Origin: Bacillota bacterium
Lineage (GTDB): Bacteria > Bacillota > Clostridia > Oscillospirales > Oscillospiraceae
Reading direction: 5' to 3'
NCBI GenBank assembly: GCA_029268085.1
Contig: JAJUHD010000002.1
Span: 1 to 59,229 of the forward strand
Length of the DNA stretch: 59,229 bases
Under the pieces are notes generated by a model. It did no database searches. It saw only the letters and a program-made list of their open reading frames with translations, and was not told where the DNA came from. The stretch's first letter is position 1. Every line of letters starts with the position of its first letter. Shown here in pieces: positions 49,443 through 59,229 of the stretch. The position numbers and the translations under genes are program-made.

Positions 49443-52097
49443 ATGCTAATGGCACAAACGACAAAGAAATCCACCCCAAAACATACGGCGACGAAGAAAA
49501 AAGCACCGGCAAGGCCCGCGAGCAACACCAAAAAGTCTTCTGCCTCACAAAAAAAGCAGGCGGGCAGCAACCCCGCAAATCGTATGGTCGGAGCAGTGGC
49601 ATGCCTCTTTCTAAGCCTATTCTCGTTTATCGGATATTTTGATATCGATGCGTGGTTCATTACATATTTCTGCGGATTTATAAAAGGTATTGTCGGCTGG
49701 GGCTACTACATCTTTCCTCCGGCACTGCTCACATGCTCAGTCACTTTACTTTTAAAAAGAGACGAGCCCGTCAGTTTCAGAGTGGTATCTGCGCTGATGA
49801 CGCCGCTGTTTCTCGGTTCTCTTTATCATCTTTTCTCATCCGGAACGGATATCGGCTTCACAAAATCGGTTGTTTTCGAGCTCTATAAAACCGGAGCGGA
49901 GACATCGAGCGGCGGAGTGCTGTCCGGACTTCTCGCCATGGGACTGAAATCCGCCGTAAGCATTTACGGCGCGGCGCCTGTTTTTACCGTTGGCCTAATC
50001 TTCTTTGGAATGAGCGGTGTTGGAGTCACAGTCCCGAAGCTTATCGAGAGCTACCGCAATCGCTCGCGTTATGAGGCGATACCCGAAAGCGTTCAGGAAT
50101 CCAGACCTGTTCCCGCATCAAGCCTTCAGAAAGGTGTGAAGCAGCCTCCGGCGCTCTCTGGCAGAAAACACGTCAGTGCGATCGATATCCCGCTTGACGA
50201 GGCAAGCCTTAAAAACGATGATTATGTTGAGGAGAAGGTCGGCTTTTTCAACACGAAGCCCCGCGTGAAAACGCCCGACCAGATACTATCGCAGGGAATG
50301 GAAAAACCGCCGGTTATGAATCCCAAAGCCGCAAAACAGGCATCGCCTGCTATGCCGGCGACGCCTACGGACAATGTTAAACCGCTTTCCGTTGAGGAGG
50401 CGGCCGCCGTGGCGGGAGTTGCGCAGCTATCCAGCGAAGGTACGGGGAATACCTCTGCAATAAAGAAGATTTCTCACGAAGAGGTTGAGGCGGAAACTGA
50501 GGAAATTACGAAAACTATTGAAAAAACACTGGAGGAGAACGCAGAGGTATACAGATACCCCTCGGTTGAGCTTTTATGTTCGGCAGGCGCCAGAAACAAT
50601 GTGGATGGCAGAGAAGAGATTGCCCTTAATCGAGAAAGGCTTGAAAGCACCATCAGAAGCTTCGGCGTTAGCGGTACGATAACTGGTATTACCCGCGGTC
50701 CTACGGTCACGCGATATGACCTTGAGCTTGAGCAGGGCGTTAAGCTCGCAAAGCTCACGAACCTCGCGAACGACCTTGCGCTTTCGCTGGGCGTTATGAG
50801 CGTCCGCATAGCGCCGATACCGGACAAGATTTCAACGGTGGGCATCGAAGTTCCGAACAAGCTCGTCAGCATGGTGTATCTGCACGATATCATCGATTCA
50901 CCGGCGTTCAAATCCGCGCAGTCAAAGCTGAGCTTTGCAATCGGCGAAGATATCGGCGGAAACGCTATCGTCGGCAATATCGCAAAGCTGCCGCATCTGC
51001 TCATCGCCGGTACTACGGGCTCCGGTAAGTCCGTCTGCATGAATTCACTGATACTCAGTCTTCTCTATAAATCGTCGCCGGAGGATGTGCGCCTCATCAT
51101 GATCGACCCGAAGATGGTCGAGCTCGGCATATATAACGGCATCCCGCACCTTTTTGTGCCTGTCGTAACTGATCCTAAAAAGGCGGCGGGCGCGCTGCAA
51201 TGGGCGGTTGTCGAGATGCTCAAGCGCTACAGGCTGTTTTCAGAAAACGGCGTACGCGACCTCATGGGCTACAATGCGCACCAGAAAACCATACGAGGGC
51301 AGACACTTCCCCGCGTTGTCATTGTTATCGACGAGCTTGCCGATTTAATGCTCGTCGCCTCGAAAGAAGTTGAGGAGAGTATTTGCCGTGTTGCCCAGAT
51401 GGGACGCGCTGCGGGCATGCACCTTGTTATCGCAACCCAGCGTCCTTCGGCGGACGTCATAACGGGACTGATGAAGGCAAATATCCCGAGCCGTATCGCT
51501 TTTGCCGTCTCGTCCGCGATGGAAAGCCGCATAATTCTTGACAATTCCGGAGCTGAAAAGCTTATCGGCGCGGGTGATATGCTTTATTCGCCGCTCGGCG
51601 CCGGCAAGCCCATGCGCGTACAGGGCGCTTTTGTTACCGACGAGGAGCGCGAGCGGGTCATTAACTTCGTCAAGGAAGGCGCACAGGTCGTCTACAGCGA
51701 AGACATCCTTGCCCAGATTGAAAAGGCAGCCGAGGATAAGAACGGCGGCGGTTCATCCTCCGAGAGCGAGAAGCAGGAGGCTCAGGACTCAGGCTCCGAT
51801 TACGATGAGCTTCTGCCGCAGGCCGTGGACGTTATTTTTGAGACCAAGCAGGCCTCCGTTTCCATGCTCCAGCGCAGATTGAAGCTCGGCTACGCGAGAG
51901 CTGCCAGAATAGTCGACCAGATGGAGGAAATCGGAGTCGTTGGACCTTTTGAAGGCTCTAAGCCCCGTCAGGTGCTTATTACAAAGCAGCAGTGGCAGGA
52001 GATGCAGGCGCAGGGCGGTTTTACTGCGGCTCCGGCTGCCGATCAGGTCAGTTTCTCGGACTATTCGGATTCGCCGACCGAGGACTGGAAGGATTAG
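49443..52097 (+). CDS. FtsK/SpoIIIE family DNA translocase
   Basis: N-terminal TMs; LLIAGTTGSGKSVCMNSLI; VIVIDELADLMLV; C-terminal gamma winged helix. Confidence 0.95.
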   Translation: MLMAQTTKKSTPKHTATKKKAPARPASNTKKSSASQKKQAGSNPANRMVGAVACLFLSLFSFIGYFDIDAWFITYFCGFIKGIVGWGYYIFPPALLTCSVTLLLKRDEPVSFRVVSALMTPLFLGSLYHLFSSGTDIGFTKSVVFELYKTGAETSSGGVLSGLLAMGLKSAVSIYGAAPVFTVGLIFFGMSGVGVTVPKLIESYRNRSRYEAIPESVQESRPVPASSLQKGVKQPPALSGRKHVSAIDIPLDEASLKNDDYVEEKVGFFNTKPRVKTPDQILSQGMEKPPVMNPKAAKQASPAMPATPTDNVKPLSVEEAAAVAGVAQLSSEGTGNTSAIKKISHEEVEAETEEITKTIEKTLEENAEVYRYPSVELLCSAGARNNVDGREEIALNRERLESTIRSFGVSGTITGITRGPTVTRYDLELEQGVKLAKLTNLANDLALSLGVMSVRIAPIPDKISTVGIEVPNKLVSMVYLHDIIDSPAFKSAQSKLSFAIGEDIGGNAIVGNIAKLPHLLIAGTTGSGKSVCMNSLILSLLYKSSPEDVRLIMIDPKMVELGIYNGIPHLFVPVVTDPKKAAGALQWAVVEMLKRYRLFSENGVRDLMGYNAHQKTIRGQTLPRVVIVIDELADLMLVASKEVEESICRVAQMGRAAGMHLVIATQRPSADVITGLMKANIPSRIAFAVSSAMESRIILDNSGAEKLIGAGDMLYSPLGAGKPMRVQGAFVTDEERERVINFVKEGAQVVYSEDILAQIEKAAEDKNGGGSSSESEKQEAQDSGSDYDELLPQAVDVIFETKQASVSMLQRRLKLGYARAARIVDQMEEIGVVGPFEGSKPRQVLITKQQWQEMQAQGGFTAAPAADQVSFSDYSDSPTEDWKD

Positions 52098-52176
52098 CCG
52101 CAAAACTACTATCAGTCGGGGCTTTCGGTTTTCCGGAAGCCCCGAGTTTAAAAGCGTTCCGCGTTACGGAGGAAAA

Positions 52177-52578
52177 ATGAAAGATTACTTTGAAACCAAG
52201 CTGCCCGATGAGCAGCTTAAGGGCATAAGCGTCCTGGGGCTTGCCCACATCGGGGATGCGGTGTATGAGCTGCTTGTCCGCACATGGCTCTGCGCGCACG
52301 GAAAAACGACATCAAAAGGCCTGCATAAAGAAACGGTGAGCTATGTTGCCGCTCCGGCACAGGCAAGGGCAGCCGCGAAAATACTGGACAAACTAACGGA
52401 AGAGGAGCTTACCGCCTTTAAACGCGGGCGGAACGCGAAGGTGCATTCCGTCCCTAAGAACGCGGATATTTCGGAGTACCATTCGGCGACAGGGCTTGAA
52501 ACCCTGTTCGGATTTCTTTATCTGAAAGGCGCTAAAGACAGGCTGAACGAGCTTTTTTCGATGATCGTGGAGGATTAA
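52177..52578 (+). CDS. mrnC: Mini-ribonuclease 3
   Basis: VLGLAHIGDAVYELLVRTWL... RGRNAKVHSVPKNADISEYHSATGLETLFGFLYLKG; start moved to 52177. Confidence 0.93.
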   Translation: MKDYFETKLPDEQLKGISVLGLAHIGDAVYELLVRTWLCAHGKTTSKGLHKETVSYVAAPAQARAAAKILDKLTEEELTAFKRGRNAKVHSVPKNADISEYHSATGLETLFGFLYLKGAKDRLNELFSMIVED

Positions 52579-52584
52579 CAAACA

Positions 52585-54345
52585 ATGCCGCTTGATGCGA
52601 TAACGGTGTGCGCGCTGGTAAACGAGCTTAAGGATGCGCTTATCGGCACCAAAATAGATAAGGTACAGCAGCCCTCGCGCGACACGCTGATCCTCTCTGT
52701 AAGAGGCAACGGCTCGAACGGGAAGCTGCTCATTTCCGCGGGTACGGGTACGGCGCGCGTGCATTTTCAGAGTGAGAGCTTTGAAAACCCCCAGACGCCG
52801 CCGATGTTCTGCATGCTCCTTCGGAAGCATCTCGTCGGGGCGCGTATAGCGGGTCTAAGCCAGCCCGGTATGGAACGTATGCTTATTTTTGATCTGGATA
52901 CCTATGACGAGATGGGCTCTGAGTCAAAAAAGAGGCTCGTGGTCGAGCTGATGGGCCGCAATTCAAATATCATCCTAACGGATACCGAAGGGCATATAAT
53001 CGACTGTCTGCGCCGGGTGGACGGCGACATGAGCAGAGTTCGGCAGCTCATGCCGGGATTAATCTACCGCCTGCCGCCGGAGCAGGACAGACCGAACTTC
53101 TTCTCGGTTCCAGCGCGGGAAAAGGAAGCGTTATGGAAAAATGCCGATCTTGAGGTTTCCGCTGACAAATGGCTGCTCGATACCTTCTCCGGACTCTCCC
53201 CGCTGGTTTGCCGCGAACTGTGCTATTCTGCCGCGGGAGACGTTTCAAAGCGTACCGCGCAGTTCTCCGAAAGCGAAAAAACAGCGTTTTTGGCGCAGAT
53301 GAGGGCACTCGAAAACCGCGTGACAACCTGTGACTTCACGCCGACGATGCTTATAAAGGACGAAAAGCCTTACGATTTTTCCTTTATGCCCATACGGCAG
53401 TATGAAAACGCGGCGCAGACTGCAAGCTATCCGGATTTTTCATCCATGCTTGAGGACTTCTATACAAAACGGGACAAGCAGGAGCAGATGCGGCGAAAAT
53501 CGCAGGCGCTTTATAAATCTGCAAAAAGTGCGCACGAGCGCACCTTGAGGAAGCTCGCCGCCCGCCGCGAGGAACTGAAAAAAACGGAAAACCGCGATCA
53601 GAACCGCAGATTCGGCGACCTCATTACGGCCAACCTTTACCGGATAAAGAAAGGCGACCGCGTTGCCGAAGTCGAGGACTATTTCGATGAAAACTGCCCA
53701 AGGCTCAAAATTCCGCTCGACCCGCTCAAAACGCCGCAGCAGAACGCCGCAGCGTATTACAAAGAATATACAAAGGCTAAGACCGCCGAAAAATACCTCG
53801 GCGACCTTATTGAAAAGGGAGAAAAAGAGGAAGAGTATCTTCAGAGCGTCATGGATGAGATCCAGCGCTGCGAAAGCGAGCGCGACCTCATGGAGATACG
53901 CCGTGAGCTTACGGATACCGGCTTCATAAAAGCCCAGAAGACCTGTAAAGGCGAGAAGCTTAGGGAGACCGCTCCGCTGCGCTTCGTTTCAAGTACCGGT
54001 ACGGAGATCCTTGTCGGGAAGAACAACGCGCAGAACGATAAGCTGACGACAAAGACCGCGCATAGAACGGACATTTGGCTTCATGTTCAGAGGCTGCACG
54101 GAAGCCATGTCGTCATAAGCTGCGACGGGAGCGAACCGGACAAAGAAACGCTTTTTGAGGCGGCAACGCTGGCGGCCTATTATTCGCAGGGGCGCGAGAG
54201 CGGGAAGGTGCCCGTAGACTACACGCAGGTGCGTTTTGTAAAAAAGCCCTCCGGCTCGATGCCGGGGAAAGTAGTTTATACCGATTATAAAACGATTATG
54301 GTCACGCCGGATGAAAAGCTGGTTTTAAAACTGAAAAAGGAATAA
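52585..54345 (+). CDS. rqcH: NFACT family protein / RqcH (Rqc2 homologue)
   Basis: MPLDAITVCALVNELKDALIGTKIDKVQQPSRDTLILSVR... TAHRTDIWLHVQRLHGSHVVI. Confidence 0.93.
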   Translation: MPLDAITVCALVNELKDALIGTKIDKVQQPSRDTLILSVRGNGSNGKLLISAGTGTARVHFQSESFENPQTPPMFCMLLRKHLVGARIAGLSQPGMERMLIFDLDTYDEMGSESKKRLVVELMGRNSNIILTDTEGHIIDCLRRVDGDMSRVRQLMPGLIYRLPPEQDRPNFFSVPAREKEALWKNADLEVSADKWLLDTFSGLSPLVCRELCYSAAGDVSKRTAQFSESEKTAFLAQMRALENRVTTCDFTPTMLIKDEKPYDFSFMPIRQYENAAQTASYPDFSSMLEDFYTKRDKQEQMRRKSQALYKSAKSAHERTLRKLAARREELKKTENRDQNRRFGDLITANLYRIKKGDRVAEVEDYFDENCPRLKIPLDPLKTPQQNAAAYYKEYTKAKTAEKYLGDLIEKGEKEEEYLQSVMDEIQRCESERDLMEIRRELTDTGFIKAQKTCKGEKLRETAPLRFVSSTGTEILVGKNNAQNDKLTTKTAHRTDIWLHVQRLHGSHVVISCDGSEPDKETLFEAATLAAYYSQGRESGKVPVDYTQVRFVKKPSGSMPGKVVYTDYKTIMVTPDEKLVLKLKKE

Positions 54346-54350
54346 AAAGC

Positions 54351-54377
54351 TCCTTCGCATCAGCGAAGGAGCTTTTC
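54351..54377. terminator. bidirectional terminator
   Basis: AAGCTCCTTCGC/GCGAAGGAGCTTTT. Confidence 0.85.
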
Positions 54378-54383
54378 CATTTG

Positions 54384-55289
54384 CTATCTGTTAATGATCT
54401 TCATCGCGTTATAAAGAAGCTTTGCGCAGTCGGCGCGTGTGAGCTGCGGCAGGTCAGCGTAATCGGATATATCGCAGGCGCTTAGGTTTGCGCAGGCCTG
54501 TGCTGCCCAGACGGGTGCGGCGGCCCCGTAAGTTTCCGCATTTACGTCCGTAAGATTCAGCGCTTTATTCAGCATGACGGCGGCCTCAGGATAGTTGATA
54601 TAATTATTGCTGTTAAAAACCGCGGCGTTAACACCATTGCTGTATCCGCTGATAACGCCGGTCAAAAGCGCTGTAGAAACATAGGGCTTCAGATAATCGG
54701 GTATTTCGCTGTCATCGGCAAAGCCGGTTGTGATAACGCCGGAAAGAATGTCAGAGTCCGTGAGTTTCATGCACATTGTGAGGAATTCGCCTCTGGTTAC
54801 AGGAGCGTCAGGATTAAATATATACTGCCCTCCAACATTTTCTCCGATAAAGATATTCTTTTCCGCAAGGGCGATCGCAGCGCAGTGAGCGCCGTTGCCG
54901 TTCATGTCTGAATAAGCGATCTTGGTTTTTTGCTTCTCAATCTTGATTATGACCGTAGCCTCGGAGGAAGCGTTGCCGTTGGCATCATAAGCTTTGTAGC
55001 CGAAATAGTCGCGGCCGCGCTTGCCCTCGCTGGGTGTGTAGACAAAGCTGCCGTTGTCCTTTACAACGATTTCGCCCTTAATGGGAGGGGTCGTGATTTC
55101 GAATTTCAGGACATCGCCGTCGGGATCGGTTGCCTTAAGCTGCCCGCCGACGGAAGTGTTGCGATAGGTCGTGATCTCAAGGTTTTCCGCGATGGGCGCC
55201 GAACCTGTCCCGGTTGCCCCGGCATTTATCAAACAAACGGACATCACCAGCACCAAAGTGAGTGCGATTACATTACAGGTCTTTCTCAT
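54384..55289 (-). CDS. secreted protein with cadherin/Ig-like tandem domain and SLH-like region
   Basis: Signal peptide; YRNTSVGGQLKATDPDGDVLKFEITTPPIKGEIVVKDNGSFVYTPSEGKRGRDYFGYKAYD; PVTRGEFLTMCMKL. Confidence 0.8.
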   Translation of the reverse strand: MRKTCNVIALTLVLVMSVCLINAGATGTGSAPIAENLEITTYRNTSVGGQLKATDPDGDVLKFEITTPPIKGEIVVKDNGSFVYTPSEGKRGRDYFGYKAYDANGNASSEATVIIKIEKQKTKIAYSDMNGNGAHCAAIALAEKNIFIGENVGGQYIFNPDAPVTRGEFLTMCMKLTDSDILSGVITTGFADDSEIPDYLKPYVSTALLTGVISGYSNGVNAAVFNSNNYINYPEAAVMLNKALNLTDVNAETYGAAAPVWAAQACANLSACDISDYADLPQLTRADCAKLLYNAMKIINR

Positions 55290-55440
55290 ATGGATACCTC
55301 CAAGCAAAATATGGCGTCTCTTGGGCGCTTTGGCATTATTTTGCACAGAGAGATGGCTTTTTATTCCTAAAAATAAGATTTCAAAAATCGTTCGAGCCGC
55401 AGGATCAATCACCGCGGCTCGAATTTTCTCCTATTTTTGT

Positions 55441-56238
55441 TCAGCTTACCGTATTGCAGTTCGGTCCAATGCACTTGTTGGGGTTTCCTGGGGGAGGGAA
55501 AAAGTCATCGACCGGGAAGGGTATGTGACTGAACAGCGTGCAGGGGTCTTCATCGCCGCCTGCAGTGCATTCCTTATCCGGGATGCAGTAGTCGAACACC
55601 GGGATAAGAAGCTGAGTATCTCTTTCAAGCTTGATGATCGAGAACTGGCCGAGGGTTACGAAAAGCTGTTTGCAGGTGAGAGTCGTGATAAGCTCGTCAT
55701 CGAAGCTCTTTGCGATTTCCTTCGGAATCTCCCGCGTCTCATTGTCGCGCATATCCAGACTTGCTGCGTCGACGATCTTCATCGCAAGTACGAGCGGATC
55801 GACGGCCTCAACGACAGCTATGGGCAGATTGTTGTAGATGTTCTCACACATGCCGCCGTTATGGGATGTGAATACCTTTGAGCCTCCTTCTCCGCCGAAC
55901 AGGACCACTCTCTTGTCGAACATCGCAAGACCTGTTACCAGACGGTCGCCGGGGAAGGCTCTTCCCGTCACCTTGTAGTGATAGGTGATATCGACCGTAT
56001 AGCACCCACGGTTAAAGTTAAGTTCCTCGACACGGACATCCGCATAAAGGAGCTTTGCCGTTCCGGGTCTGATGCTGAAAGCGGTGTCGATGATCGCCTG
56101 GGAGCTGCAGGTCGGGAACACCCGCAGATCTTCTATGCAGTCTTTGTCTTTACAGGCGTCAAAGACTTTTCTTGTGTGTATGCAAACCGATTCACGGCAA
56201 GACGCCGGACTCGCCGCGTTTACTGCTTTTTCAGGCAT
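55441..56238 (-). CDS. Cys-rich conserved hypothetical protein, possibly spore-surface related
   Basis: 265 aa with 13 Cys; start moved to MPEKAVNAAS (AGGAGG RBS); no confident domain by eye. Confidence 0.7.
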   Translation of the reverse strand: MPEKAVNAASPASCRESVCIHTRKVFDACKDKDCIEDLRVFPTCSSQAIIDTAFSIRPGTAKLLYADVRVEELNFNRGCYTVDITYHYKVTGRAFPGDRLVTGLAMFDKRVVLFGGEGGSKVFTSHNGGMCENIYNNLPIAVVEAVDPLVLAMKIVDAASLDMRDNETREIPKEIAKSFDDELITTLTCKQLFVTLGQFSIIKLERDTQLLIPVFDYCIPDKECTAGGDEDPCTLFSHIPFPVDDFFPPPGNPNKCIGPNCNTVS

Positions 56239-56320
56239 TATTATTCCTCCTGCCGATAAAAATTGTTGCTGCTTTCCGATACAGTCTATGCAGTAGGGGA
56301 TAGGTTGTGATAACAATTGT

Positions 56321-56349
56321 TTGACGTATTGCGCAAAAAGAATTATAAT
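56321..56349 (+). promoter_or_regulatory. sigma-A-type promoter of DUF4364-asnA
   Basis: TTGACG-N17-TATAAT. Confidence 0.7.
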
Positions 56350-56401
56350 TATCAGATAACAGACGCAAATTTCGCAATTTTTAAAGTTTGGGGGCTGCCG
56401 C

Positions 56402-56926
56402 ATGGAACGGTTCGGATTCATCCACGAAAAGCTGGACATCAAAATACTGATTCTGTTTGTTTTAAACCGCCTTCCGGGCCCCGTCAGTTTCGAGACCCTC
56501 TCCGATCTTGTGATGGTCGACGACGGTTTCGACTACTTTGAATATTCGCAGTGTCTTGCCGAGCTCGTGCGCACAGGGCACGTCGAGCAGAACGAAAACA
56601 GCTACAGGATAACGAAGTTGGGCGCGGAACACGGAGATACGGTTGAAAGCAGTATCCCATATTCGGTAAGGTCCAGAGCTGAGCGCAACGCGCAGCCGCT
56701 TATCGCAAAAATGAAACGTGACAAACAGATACTGACCTCGCATGAGAATCTGAAGGACGGGGGGATAAAGGTCAGTCTTTCTCTATCAGACGGGATCGGC
56801 AACGTTATCTCCATGTCTGTTCTCTCTTCCGATGAGGAACAGGCAAAAACTATTGAGAAAACTTTTCGCAGCGATGCGGAAAACATATATCACAAAATAA
56901 TCAAGCTGCTTACAAATCAGGATTAG
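56402..56926 (+). CDS. DUF4364 family protein
   Basis: FIHEKLDIKILILFVLNRLPGPVSFETLSDLVMVDDGFDYFEYSQCLAELVRTGHV. Confidence 0.88.
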   Translation: MERFGFIHEKLDIKILILFVLNRLPGPVSFETLSDLVMVDDGFDYFEYSQCLAELVRTGHVEQNENSYRITKLGAEHGDTVESSIPYSVRSRAERNAQPLIAKMKRDKQILTSHENLKDGGIKVSLSLSDGIGNVISMSVLSSDEEQAKTIEKTFRSDAENIYHKIIKLLTNQD

Positions 56927-56945
56927 AGAGGAAGACAAACAGAAT

Positions 56946-57956
56946 ATGAACTCATTTATTCCGGAGGGCTACAAAAGCTCGCTCAGTATCTATGATACGC
57001 AGAAGGCAATCAGCCTGTTAAAAAGGATCTTTATTGACAGGCTTGCGGGGGAACTCAATCTTTACCGCGTATCCGCGCCCCTGTTCGTTCAGGCAAACAC
57101 AGGAATAAACGACGACCTGAACGGTATCGAACGCCCCGTCGCTTTCGATATAGCCAATACAGAAAAAGAAGGCCAGGTTGTGCAGTCTCTTGCTAAATGG
57201 AAACGCATCGCGCTCAAGCGCTACGATTTCTTCCCCGGCAAGGGCCTTTATACCGACATGAACGCTATAAGGCGCGACGAGGAAATGGACAACCTCCATT
57301 CCATTTATGTCGATCAGTGGGACTGGGAAAAGGTCATCGAGGCAAAAGACAGAAATATCGATTTTTTGAAGTCGCAGGTGAATAAGATAGTCGGCGCGCT
57401 CTGCGATACGCAGATGACGATGCAGTCTATCTATCCGCAGCTCTCTCTGGGAGGGCAGCTCAGCAGGGAAGTTACATTTATTACTGCGCAGGAGCTCGAG
57501 GATATGTACCCCGGCCTTTCGCCTAAGGAACGTGAAAACGAGTTCGCTAAGAAACACGGTACGGTCTTCGTTATCGGCATCGGCGGCGCGCTGAAAAGTG
57601 GCAAGCCGCACGACGGGCGCGCGCCCGATTATGACGATTGGGACTTGAACGGCGATATTATCTTCTGGTATGAGCCTCTTCAGTGCGCACTAGAGGTTTC
57701 GTCCATGGGTATCCGCGTAAATGCGGAATCGATGGACAGGCAGCTTCGGATAGCGGGTTGTGACGACAGAAGAGAACTGCTCTACCACAAAATGCTTCTG
57801 AACAACGAGCTTCCGCTTACCATTGGCGGCGGTATCGGGCAGTCGCGCATTTCAATGCTCCTTTTGAACAAGGCGCATATCGGAGAGGTGCAGGTCTCGA
57901 TCTGGGACGAGCAGACGACAAAAGCCTGCGAAAAAGCAGGAGTAATGCTCCTGTAG
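56946..57956 (+). CDS. asnA: aspartate--ammonia ligase
   Basis: FIPEGYKSSLSIYDTQKAISLLKRIF... LNLYRVSAPLFVQANTGINDDLNGIERPV. Confidence 0.95.
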   Translation: MNSFIPEGYKSSLSIYDTQKAISLLKRIFIDRLAGELNLYRVSAPLFVQANTGINDDLNGIERPVAFDIANTEKEGQVVQSLAKWKRIALKRYDFFPGKGLYTDMNAIRRDEEMDNLHSIYVDQWDWEKVIEAKDRNIDFLKSQVNKIVGALCDTQMTMQSIYPQLSLGGQLSREVTFITAQELEDMYPGLSPKERENEFAKKHGTVFVIGIGGALKSGKPHDGRAPDYDDWDLNGDIIFWYEPLQCALEVSSMGIRVNAESMDRQLRIAGCDDRRELLYHKMLLNNELPLTIGGGIGQSRISMLLLNKAHIGEVQVSIWDEQTTKACEKAGVMLL

Positions 57957-57994
57957 CCGAATAACGCCGATATTTGCTATCGGCGTTAAATAGA

Positions 57995-58026
57995 AAAAGG
58001 AGCGGACAAGTTCGTCCGCTCCGTTA
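57995..58026. terminator. terminator
   Basis: GGAGCGGAC aagtt GTCCGCTCC. Confidence 0.7.
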
Positions 58027-58035
58027 TATTTTATT

Positions 58036-59100
58036 TTACTTCATCGTGATAGTGCTGCCTGTCGGTACTATTCCGATATAGGTCTTTCCGACTCCCAGCT
58101 GAAGCGGAGTGCCGTCTTCAAGCGTATATTTGAAGCAGCTTCCGGTTCCGGAGTGGCTCCACTTGATCGGAACGGTTTTTCCGTTGCAGATGAAGTGACC
58201 TGTTCCGGTGCCGTCAAGATCGACCGCTCTGCGGCCGTAATCATCGAGAATTTTAGTATCCGCATAGAGAACCAGAAGGTTCTTGAACTTTACGGCTTCA
58301 TTCGTAGTTCCGTCGATAAGGTCTCCGCCGTACTCGGCGCCGGTGTAGTAGCCGGTATCGGAGTGATAGGTGAAGCTCGTGTCCTTAATGCCCTCAAAGC
58401 TTACGTTTACGGAAGCAGCCGAGGCGGCTGAGGAGCCAAGGTCAGGGTTCTCGGTGAATTCAAGGCCGTAATCAAAGGCACCATCGTGCTTGGTTTCATA
58501 ACCGAGCTTGTTTGTGCATTCAAGCAGCTTATCGGAAGTCGTAAACAGGCTGTGCTCGATACCGTATTTCTGACGGGCTGGATCACGGTAGAAAGTTGTG
58601 CTTGCGTATGCGCCGCGGACGCCGTCAATATTGTTGACGCCCTTGGCCGAAATATCTGTATAAGCCTGTTCGCTGCCGCCGGCATGGACATAAATTGCGT
58701 CATAGCTAAGGGCGACCTCTATGTAATAAGGACGGGAGGAACGCATGCTTCCTATATTTCCGATGCCGTTTATATCGGAGAAGATCGCTTCAAAACGGGT
58801 GATGTTGCCTTCGGCGAGGATCTCATAAAGTATATCTGCCTTGGAAATTCCGCACTGTGGAAGCGCGACCTTGATATTATTTAGCATGACTGCATAAGGC
58901 CTGATGTCGCTGATGTCCGCCTCGATAGGTTCACCGGTAAGCGGATTAGTAATCGCTTCGGGTGTGGGCGTCGGTTCCGGAGCCGCAGACGGAGCTGAAA
59001 CGGTCGGCGGTTCGGGCGAGGCTGTGGGTTCGGCGCTCTTTTTTCCGCAGGCTGTAAGCAGCATGAGTAGAGCAAGAATAACGGGAAATAATCTCTTCAT
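58036..59100 (-). CDS. DUF3048 (YerB-like) lipoprotein
   Basis: Lipobox LLTACGKK; RPYAVMLNNIKVALPQCGISKADILYEILAEGNITRFEAIFSD. Confidence 0.92.
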   Translation of the reverse strand: MKRLFPVILALLMLLTACGKKSAEPTASPEPPTVSAPSAAPEPTPTPEAITNPLTGEPIEADISDIRPYAVMLNNIKVALPQCGISKADILYEILAEGNITRFEAIFSDINGIGNIGSMRSSRPYYIEVALSYDAIYVHAGGSEQAYTDISAKGVNNIDGVRGAYASTTFYRDPARQKYGIEHSLFTTSDKLLECTNKLGYETKHDGAFDYGLEFTENPDLGSSAASAASVNVSFEGIKDTSFTYHSDTGYYTGAEYGGDLIDGTTNEAVKFKNLLVLYADTKILDDYGRRAVDLDGTGTGHFICNGKTVPIKWSHSGTGSCFKYTLEDGTPLQLGVGKTYIGIVPTGSTITMK

Positions 59101-59229
59101 ATATACCTCCGAGTATAAAGTGAAATAAGTCGAAATATGTAAATTTCGGTCATAACTTCAAGGCGTATGATACTCCAATTTTGCTCTATTGTCAAACCCG
59201 ATGACGGGTGATAAAATAAAATGAAATTA

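Overview
59.2 kb of mostly housekeeping chromosome from an endospore-forming, low-GC Gram-positive lineage. Gene content suggests Clostridia, probably Oscillospirales-like; this is inference. Recognisable blocks: an IS110-family insertion (left edge); five minus-strand tRNAs (Val-Asp-Phe-Gly-Cys); hslO; purA; NfeD/SPFH pair; asd-dapA-dapB; queA-tgt-yajC; xerD; ruvCAB-glmM; a SigH-like sigma factor; an ABC-F ATPase; an ECF S-component; O-antigen ligase and glycosyltransferase genes; livJHMGF-type transporter; paaK plus an ACT-domain gene; two tRNA-Arg genes; birA-bioY; pepD; a MarR-controlled ABC exporter pair; uppP-ftsK/spoIIIE-mrnC-rqcH; asnA. No CRISPR array or obvious defence island was seen. 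Most interesting points: (1) the IS110 element carries a clear bridge-RNA-like leader. Its guide segments match both element ends and the right flank, and joining the inferred ends rebuilds a -35/-10 promoter with exact 17-bp spacing. (2) An unannotated 33-codon Phe-rich leader peptide, competing hairpins and a strong terminator precede phenylacetate-CoA ligase + ACT protein, suggesting Phe-responsive attenuation of a phenylacetate pathway. (3) A sigG gene truncated after about 95 codons lies beside a tRNA-Arg. (4) Candidate BirA, MarR and YerC operators were found. All alignments and foldings were done by eye.
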